Below, piece by piece: positions 58,509-64,000 of a DNA stretch of 64,000 bases. The stretch spans positions 2,631 through 66,630 of the forward strand of contig QKWP01001214.1 in NCBI GenBank assembly GCA_003550325.1, read 5' to 3'. The notes below the pieces were generated by a model. That model worked only from the letters and a program-made list of their open reading frames with translations. It made no database searches and had not been told where the DNA came from. The DNA comes from Gigaspora rosea (Eukaryota > Glomeromycota > Glomeromycetes > Diversisporales > Gigasporaceae). Both the position numbers and the translations under genes were made by a program. How positions within the stretch are numbered: the stretch's first letter is position 1; every line of letters begins with the position of its first letter.

Positions 58509-60957
58509 TTAAGAAATTTTTAAAAAAGATTCTTTAGCATTTTCTAATTCTAATAAATCCTCTGGAATATCATCCACTACGTCATCTGCATTATTCGAAT
58601 TATCATCAACTATAATTCCAAAGTCCTCTACATCCAGTTCTTTTTCGTCTAACTTTTTCTTTAAACTCTTAATAAGTGCATTGAAATTTTCTATAATTTT
58701 ATCATTAAGATACTCCAGACATATTAAGCATTTAAATCGGCATATTTGTAGACAATGGTTATGATAACCATGTCCACATGCAAGAACAATACCATCCACT
58801 GAATAATTTGAATTTCTGCAATGCACATAATCACAAAGAGCGACTATACTAGGCTTTTTAGCAGTAACAAATCCTCGTGGAAGGTGACAATCGCTTACTT
58901 CATAACCTAAAGAAGGCAACTTGTATGTGTAAATATCATCAGATGAGGATTAATAATTGAAGGATACTTAAAATGTGATTGGTATATTTTCAAGAGCATA
59001 TCTAAAAGATGCTTAGAACGCTTCCGAGAAAGAGTATCTAACTTCTTTGGTGCATATGGATATTTAATTGAATTTACGAAGTGTGTCGAAATGAATTATC
59101 TTTTTTGTTTTGAAAAATACAATGCGCTTCCGTCCGTAATTGTTCAGCTGTGAAAAATTTTGAAGTACGTTGTCGAATAATGCTGTGAACGATTTCTACA
59201 GGAAAATCACTTAAAGAATCAAGGTTATTAACAATCATATTAAACATTGGATGATTGGTTTCCATCCAATAAAAAATGTCTAAAAAAAAACATTAAAGGG
59301 GCACGTTTATAGTTCCTCTAATTGAACCTAAGAAAGAGATCGCTCCAGCAACGCATACAGGCTTCTTCGTAAGCATCCAGTCACCTTCTCGATGATGAAT
59401 CGTATAGACATCTAATGCTAATAGAATTAAATTGCTTAGTAGATCTGTTAGATATAGAAATTCGATATTTTTGCAACTGCGACCGAATTTCAAATAGACG
59501 ACATCTGCTATCTCTAACCATGCCATGCGCATAAGATGAAGAATTAGATCAATTCTCCATGGTCGTGGGTTATTACCAAGACTTTTTTTTGCTCCAAATA
59601 GCCTTTATACACATCGTTAAATAAAACTGAATTTTGTACAAAAATAAGCTCACGAGCATTTAAAGATACATGAAGGGGTCCCATCATTGGTAAGAATGAT
59701 GTAACAAACGAAGGAATAGTTTCATTATTGAGAAGATACCGATGTGCAATAGCCTTGCGAATATAGAACTGACCCAGCCAATTGGCAATGATAGGAATCG
59801 CATTATTAAAAAGGTATTCTTGCATCGGCTCTTGGTTATGGACTACCCGAAGTGCATTCATATACCCAACTACACCTTTCAAGTCATTCTTAATAAAATT
59901 GAAGAGAATAGAATCCCGTATATGCTGATTATTAGTTTTGTTTTCTATTCTATCGTTATAACTATGTACCGTTAATCTATCTATGAGCTCATCTTCAGAA
60001 CATATTTTTTTGCTATCCTGGCTACGAAAATAATAAGGAACACCAAGATTTACAATAAAATCTTTCATCCAGGTGTCTAACAATTAATTCATAATCAACG
60101 ATCTTTGGATTAATTGCTCTAATGCGTGGTATTGGCGATATTTGATATGGATTCACTAGAATTGTTGACATGCTTGATGAAAAAGACGTAGTAGTAGTAT
60201 CAGGTTGATGTGGAGTGTGGATGTTGTGATAATCATCAATATTTAGTACAAAAGCATTCTCTGAATGTTTTACAAGAGCCACCCCTACATGTTCCTCATG
60301 TGCATTAGATGTTCTTCTCTTATTACGATTTACTGATCTTGTGGTTAGAGTTACGCCAAGGTTAGCCATCGTATTAATTTCTTTATTACTTGCGCCTACT
60401 GAATCTAAATAATTTGCTATGTCAAACTTAAACTCATTAATTTTTGAATTATGTAATGATGCAAGAAGATAACATATAAATAGCATTAATTTTTTCATAC
60501 GATCCATTGTCTGTGAACTATGTTCAAGGGGCCGAGCTGCCAAACAAATTTGATCGAAAAATTCCTTCAAAAGCGGTTGAATTTTTCAGAACAATTGCTT
60601 CATCTCATCGAATGAATATATGGGCTCTTCGTGCCTTACATATTCTCTTTCATAAAGAATTATTGCCAACATCTTGATGGCTTCTGAAAGGTCAATCTTA
60701 GTACTCTCCTCTTCCTCACGTGTGACTTCATTTTCAGCATCTTCATCAATATTAGTATTTTTTGCTTACTTGGATAATTTATCTAAGGGATTTTTTACAT
60801 TCATATAACAAATGTTACATAAACAAATAACTTCTTCCCAGTCTTTCTTCACCAAACCGTTATTCACAGCTTTCTTCCACATTTCACCTCCTAATGACCG
60901 AAATTTAGCCGAGTCAGTGGTTTGGCATGCCTCACAATGCTTCATTTCAGACATATC
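58509..60957 (-). pseudogene. DUF6589-like protein with N-terminal Cys pairs and C-terminal RING-like cluster
   Basis: Start at ATG 60957 (MSEMKHCEACQTTDSAKFRS), then VICLCNICYMNVKNP, giving two Cys pairs. After an acidic linker come SLGVPYYF-region text and HSYNDRIENKTNNQHIRDSI. The core at 59900-59600 reads IPIIANWLGQFYIRKAIAHR, FLPMMGPLHVSLNARELIF, then NPRPWRIDLILHLMRMAWLE and DLLSNLILLALDVYTI. A late segment is DFPVEIVHSIIRQRTSKFF. The C-terminus has LACGHGYHNHCLQ..KCLICLEYL, a RING-like zinc cluster, a coiled stretch and an acidic end at 58509. Frameshifts at about 60078 and in a T8 run at 59583, plus TAA/TGA stops at about 60766 and 60585, break it. I recall this domain order from many Rhizophagus proteins carrying DUF6589; the function is unknown. 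Other candidates are a domesticated ubiquitin ligase or a transposase. Confidence 0.65.
58980..59073 (-). other. Gap between coding pieces of the DUF6589-like gene
   Basis: Between the late core (ends near 59074) and the RING segment (from 58919) the frames change. ATCTAAAAGATGCTTAGAACG still looks coding-like, so this may be a decayed exon or short intron. No clear splice pair was fixed. Confidence 0.3.
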
Positions 60958-61086
60958 TTTGCTAGTTAATAACAAAATAATTACATGAGATTAACTGGGA
61001 TTAACGAAATACATTATAGTACGGTTCGAATACTTCAAGTTTAATTAATGTACTTAATCACGTTTCATAGTCACGATTAGTTACAC

Positions 61087-62796
61087 AGATAGCAATCAAA
61101 TCGCCAACAATCACTTCACAGACATCAACCTACACCGACAATCATTTTACCGACAAGCTTTTTTGACCGACACAAAATTCGCCGACACTTGATTTACTGA
61201 CAAGTTCCTTTTCACCGACAAGTTGATTTTACCGACACACACTTCACCGACAGTTACATTTACTGACAAAATCAACTTACTGACAAGCTTATTTTACTGA
61301 AAATAGAATATACCGACAAGCTTATTCTACCGACAATACAATTCATCGACAATACGATTTGCTGACAATACAATTGCTGACAATACAACTCGTTGACATA
61401 TGAGACCACAGCAATGTAATAAACTACTAAGAATAATTACGTATTATGCAATTTATTAATAATGACAACAAACATTGCACATTTTATTAATGATGATAAT
61501 AATAATTATTGTTACGGCTGATGCTGAAGTTATGATCTATTTGATATAAAATTTTAAAATTCGTCTTTGTCTTATAGGGTTAGGGTAGGGTTTGGGTATA
61601 GATTTCATATTTATAGAGTATACAGTGGCCTACCATAGTAATGTGGACACTTTTTAAAAATTTGCATAAAGCTAAATAAAAAAGTTAAGAAGCTAAAAAT
61701 AAAACTATAAATTTATTAAATCTATATCTTTTAAATAAAAAAAGATTAAAAAATTCTATGTTGTACTTTTTGAAATAGATAAGATTAATTAATATTGTGT
61801 AATGTTACACAAAGACGAAATTAGTAATTTTTAAAAAACTAGTTATTATATTTACTATATAATAAAAAAATTTTTTATTAAGTAAATTAAACTTAATAAT
61901 TAAGTAAAATTTGTTCAGTATAACAAATTACATATTATAAATTTTTAGAGATTTTTAAAAAATATTAAGCAAAACATTTTTATTAAATATAAAAGCTAAA
62001 TTATTAAATAAAAATTGAAAAATTGCTAAATATGGTAATTTTATTACTATATATAGCAATTTAATGAAAAAATTTCAAAAAATTCTGAAATTTTTACAAT
62101 ATGTATAATTTGTTATACTAAACAAATTTTATTTAATAATTAGATTTAGTTTACTTAATAAAAAAAATAATTTTTATATATACTAAAAATTAGTATTCAA
62201 TTTATACTAAACCTATATTAAAAACTGGAAATCGACGCGATTAAAATTTAAAATTTTTTTTAAATTTAATTATCTTAAAAAGTTTTGCATAGAATTTTAT
62301 AATTTTTTTTTATTTAAAAGATATAGATTTAATAAGTTTATAATTTTATTTTTAGCTTTTTACCTTTTATATTTAGCTTTATACAAATTTTTAAAAAGTG
62401 TCTACAATACCTTGGTAGGCCACTGTATGTGGATTTTAGCGGGGCTTATAGTTTCAAATCGAGACCCTATAACTTCAGCATCAACCGTGATACTTAAGGC
62501 ATCTGGCGAATTGTTTGTCGGTGAATTGTTTGCCGGTGAATTGTATTGTCAGTAGAATAATCTTGTCGGTAAATTCTATTTTCGGTAAAATGAACTTGTT
62601 GGTAAGTTGATTTTTGTTGGTAAAATTAACTGTCGGTGAAGTGTGTGTCAGTAAAATCAACATGTCGGTGAAAACATGCTTGTCAGCAAATCGAGTGTCA
62701 GCGAGTTATTTGTCAGTAAAAAAAGCTTGTCGGTAAAATGTTTGTCTGCGTAGTATTATGTCTGTAAAGTGATTGTTGGTAAAATAATACGAATCC
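61087..62796. repeat. GACA/GTCGG palindromic element, split
   Basis: The left arm (61087-61410) repeats TTTACCGACAAGCTT-like words 12-16 bp long; the right arm (62500-62796) repeats the complement GTCGGTAAA. Outer ends GATAGCAATCAAATCGCCAA and the complement of GGATTCGTATTATTTTACCA resemble those of the 27426 copy. The arms are separated by a TA-flanked MITE and its surroundings. Confidence 0.75.
61623..62425. mobile_element. TA-flanked mariner-type MITE
   Basis: CAGTGGCCTACCATAGTAAT mirrors the complement of CAGTGGCCTACCAAGGTATT, and similarity continues through ACACTTTTTAAAAATTTG and a long AAAAGATATAGATTTAATAA match. TA lies on both sides (61621-61622, 62426-62427). The 803-bp element is close to a full palindrome with no gene. 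Confidence 0.8.
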
Positions 62797-62920
62797 TAGT
62801 TATGCAGGCACTTCAAAAAAGTACTGTAAAAGCATATAAAAAATCTTTAATAAATTGTGTAACCGATCTGCAAATGATTGCATTGTCTCCCCTGTTGATA
62901 AGTACAATATAAATTTTTAT

Positions 62921-63300
62921 TATATGCTTCAATCTGAGCGGAGTCAAATAAAAAGTTTTTTTTATTAAGTTAAAGATAATGTCGATATATTGTAAGTTGT
63001 AGAGCTCGTCGATACGCATCTAATGGTGGTTAGATCATCCAAATCGGCCTAGTGGATAGCGAGTTATTATTAAAAAACGATTGGCCGGCTATATAAAATC
63101 TCTATGTAAACAATATTTGTTTACATAGAAGTCAGCCAATCATTTTTTAATAATAACTTGCCATCTACTGGGCCGATTTGGATGATCTAACTACTGTTAG
63201 ATGCGTCTCGATGAGCTCTACAACTTTCAATTAATCGACATGTATCTTTAACTTAACAAAAAATGCTTTTCATTTGACTCCACTCAGATTGAAACATATA
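62921..63300 (+). repeat. Family B palindrome, third full copy
   Basis: TATATGCTTCAATCTGAGCG mirrors the complement of TATATGTTTCAATCTGAGTG. Arms contain TTGTAGAGCTCGTCGATACG, GGTTAGATCATCCAAATCGG and AACGATTGGCCGGCTATATA. Centre at AACAATATTTGTTTACATAG. The ends differ from the GCGAAATGTGG ends of the other copies. Confidence 0.8.
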
Positions 63301-63377
63301 GATAATATTATAGAAAGTTTGCCCCAATTTCTAATATAGAAAATCTGCTGATCTTATCCGGATCAGCAATTAAATTA

Positions 63378-64000
63378 TTTTATTATCAGTTATTAAATGA
63401 TCATCACTAGCTAAGTTATCACAGATTACGATTTAGCTGAATTTTATAGTTGTTTGAATGAAGATGCTCATCTTGTGAAATAAACTTAATATACATTTCA
63501 CACATATTACAGATGGGTACGGTATAGCTGTTTATGACTGTCTATAGCAATTGCCGATTCTAGTCAGTCAGAGGGGTGGCTTAGCTAACCAACTAAATTG
63601 TAGCTGATGCCAGATTTAAAAACAGATCGACACGGATCAGTCTGATAAGCGGAAGATCCCATAAAGACTATATGTAATGCAAATCTTATTCCTGCACTTA
63701 CTTTTTTGATACTCCTAAATGTACGCCAAATTTTATTACTTATTTGAGGGGTCATCTAAAGCTGTGTCCATCGCATGACATAGACCAATAGAATTGTTTA
63801 TTTGATTAACACGGTTCAGCCCAAAGAAACAAAAACAGCAAAAAAAAGCGAAAGTCGCAAAAATACAAGAAACAACAGTCTAAACCCATCTTGGTGCATT
63901 AATAAAAATGTCAGGAGGACAATTTTACTATAAAACATGCCCTAACCCTAACCCCAAATTAACCCTTATCCTAACTTTAATTAAAAAATCAAAAACACGT
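63378..64000. other. No gene; unit related to 22.1-kb tandem
   Basis: 63835-63960 carries GCGAAAGTCGCAAAAATAC, TCTTGGTGCATTAATAAAAA, GTCAGGAGGACAATTTTACT and GCCCTAACCCTAACCCC, matching the 22165-22660 units. The rest of the stretch shows nothing recognisable. Confidence 0.55.

Larger units (their letters stand above)
58157..62896 (-). mobile_element. 4.74-kb DNA element with DUF6589-like gene, TIRs and 9-bp target duplication
   Basis: The left end AACAGGAGAGACAGT mirrors the right end (complement of AACAGGGGAGACAAT). The 9-bp direct repeat GATAAGTAC flanks it (58148-58156, 62897-62905). Both subterminal zones contain GGTTACACAA and GCAGATC in the same inward orientation. The only gene is the minus-strand DUF6589-like frame ending in a RING-like cluster. 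Its upstream side holds a nested GACA-repeat palindrome. A 9-bp duplication is typical of Mutator-like elements, but no MULE transposase motif was recognised. Confidence 0.75.
58090..63377. mobile_element. MITE split by a large insertion (58090-58156 and 62897-63377)
   Basis: The outer ends TTGATGATCCGGATAAGATC and the complement of TGCTGATCCGGATAAGATCA mirror each other. The left part contains ACTATATTGGGACAATAGTA and GGGGATAAGTAC; the right part resumes at GATAAGTACAATATAAATTT. The unsplit relative at 31420-31820 reads GGGGATAGTACAATATAAAC across the same point, giving a natural empty site. The right part contains a family B palindrome (62921-63300). Confidence 0.8.

Overview
The window is strongly AT-rich eukaryotic DNA with short GT-AG introns. 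It holds one expanded-family protein kinase and a very dense layer of decayed, nested transposons. The kinase architecture (HRDLH-type catalytic loop), the TPR units of the 'ESLADLNKLLEIDPNNA' type, the Crypton-like recombinase, the Plavaka/CACTA and Helitron (DUF6570 type) proteins, and the coiled-coil and RING-ended families all fit an arbuscular mycorrhizal fungus (Glomeromycotina, Rhizophagus-like). The organism call rests on family recognition from memory and was not searched.

Layout. 1-2.7 kb: no gene; a possible solo LTR. 2.7-7.6 kb: a TIR-bounded hAT transposon with a decayed transposase, plus a fragment of a second hAT. 8.0-13.0 kb: palindromic MITEs, a pogo-type TIR element flanked by TA, and a ~1.16 kb retroelement with a 15-bp target duplication. 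14.3-16.7 kb: TA-flanked pogo-type inverted repeats enclosing a broken TPR gene. 18.6-21.7 kb: a ~616-bp-unit tandem array. 22.0-23.2 kb: a TIR element full of tandem units. 24.2-25.1 kb: a frameshifted gene of an unknown family. 27-30 kb: minisatellites and a palindromic element.

30.5-51.2 kb is one Helitron replicase-helicase gene on the + strand. It is cut into collinear pieces by a MITE, a tRNA-headed SINE, an ~850-bp double palindrome, a TIR element, a 9.3-kb CACTA element (39043-48326) and a piggyBac element (48592-50793). The CACTA element carries two divergent genes: a Plavaka-type transposase and an unknown coiled-coil, Lys-rich protein. 53.8-55.2 kb is the protein kinase, the most nearly intact host-like gene. 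55.3-57.3 kb is a Crypton-type tyrosine recombinase bounded by 39-bp inverted repeats. 58.1-63.4 kb is a four-level nest: a palindromic MITE split by a 4.74-kb element (9-bp target duplication, short TIRs) whose only gene encodes a DUF6589-like protein ending in a RING-like cluster; that element holds a GACA/GTCGG repeat palindrome, which in turn holds a TA-flanked MITE.

The most notable items are: (1) the DUF6589/RING element, which behaves like a DNA transposon whose transposase family is not one I recognise; (2) the two-gene CACTA element with both ends and its target duplication in place; (3) inverted repeats around the Crypton recombinase; (4) a sequence core shared by three MITE families with different ends. 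Most coding regions carry stops or frameshifts, so apart from the kinase and perhaps the Crypton gene they are best read as pseudogenes.
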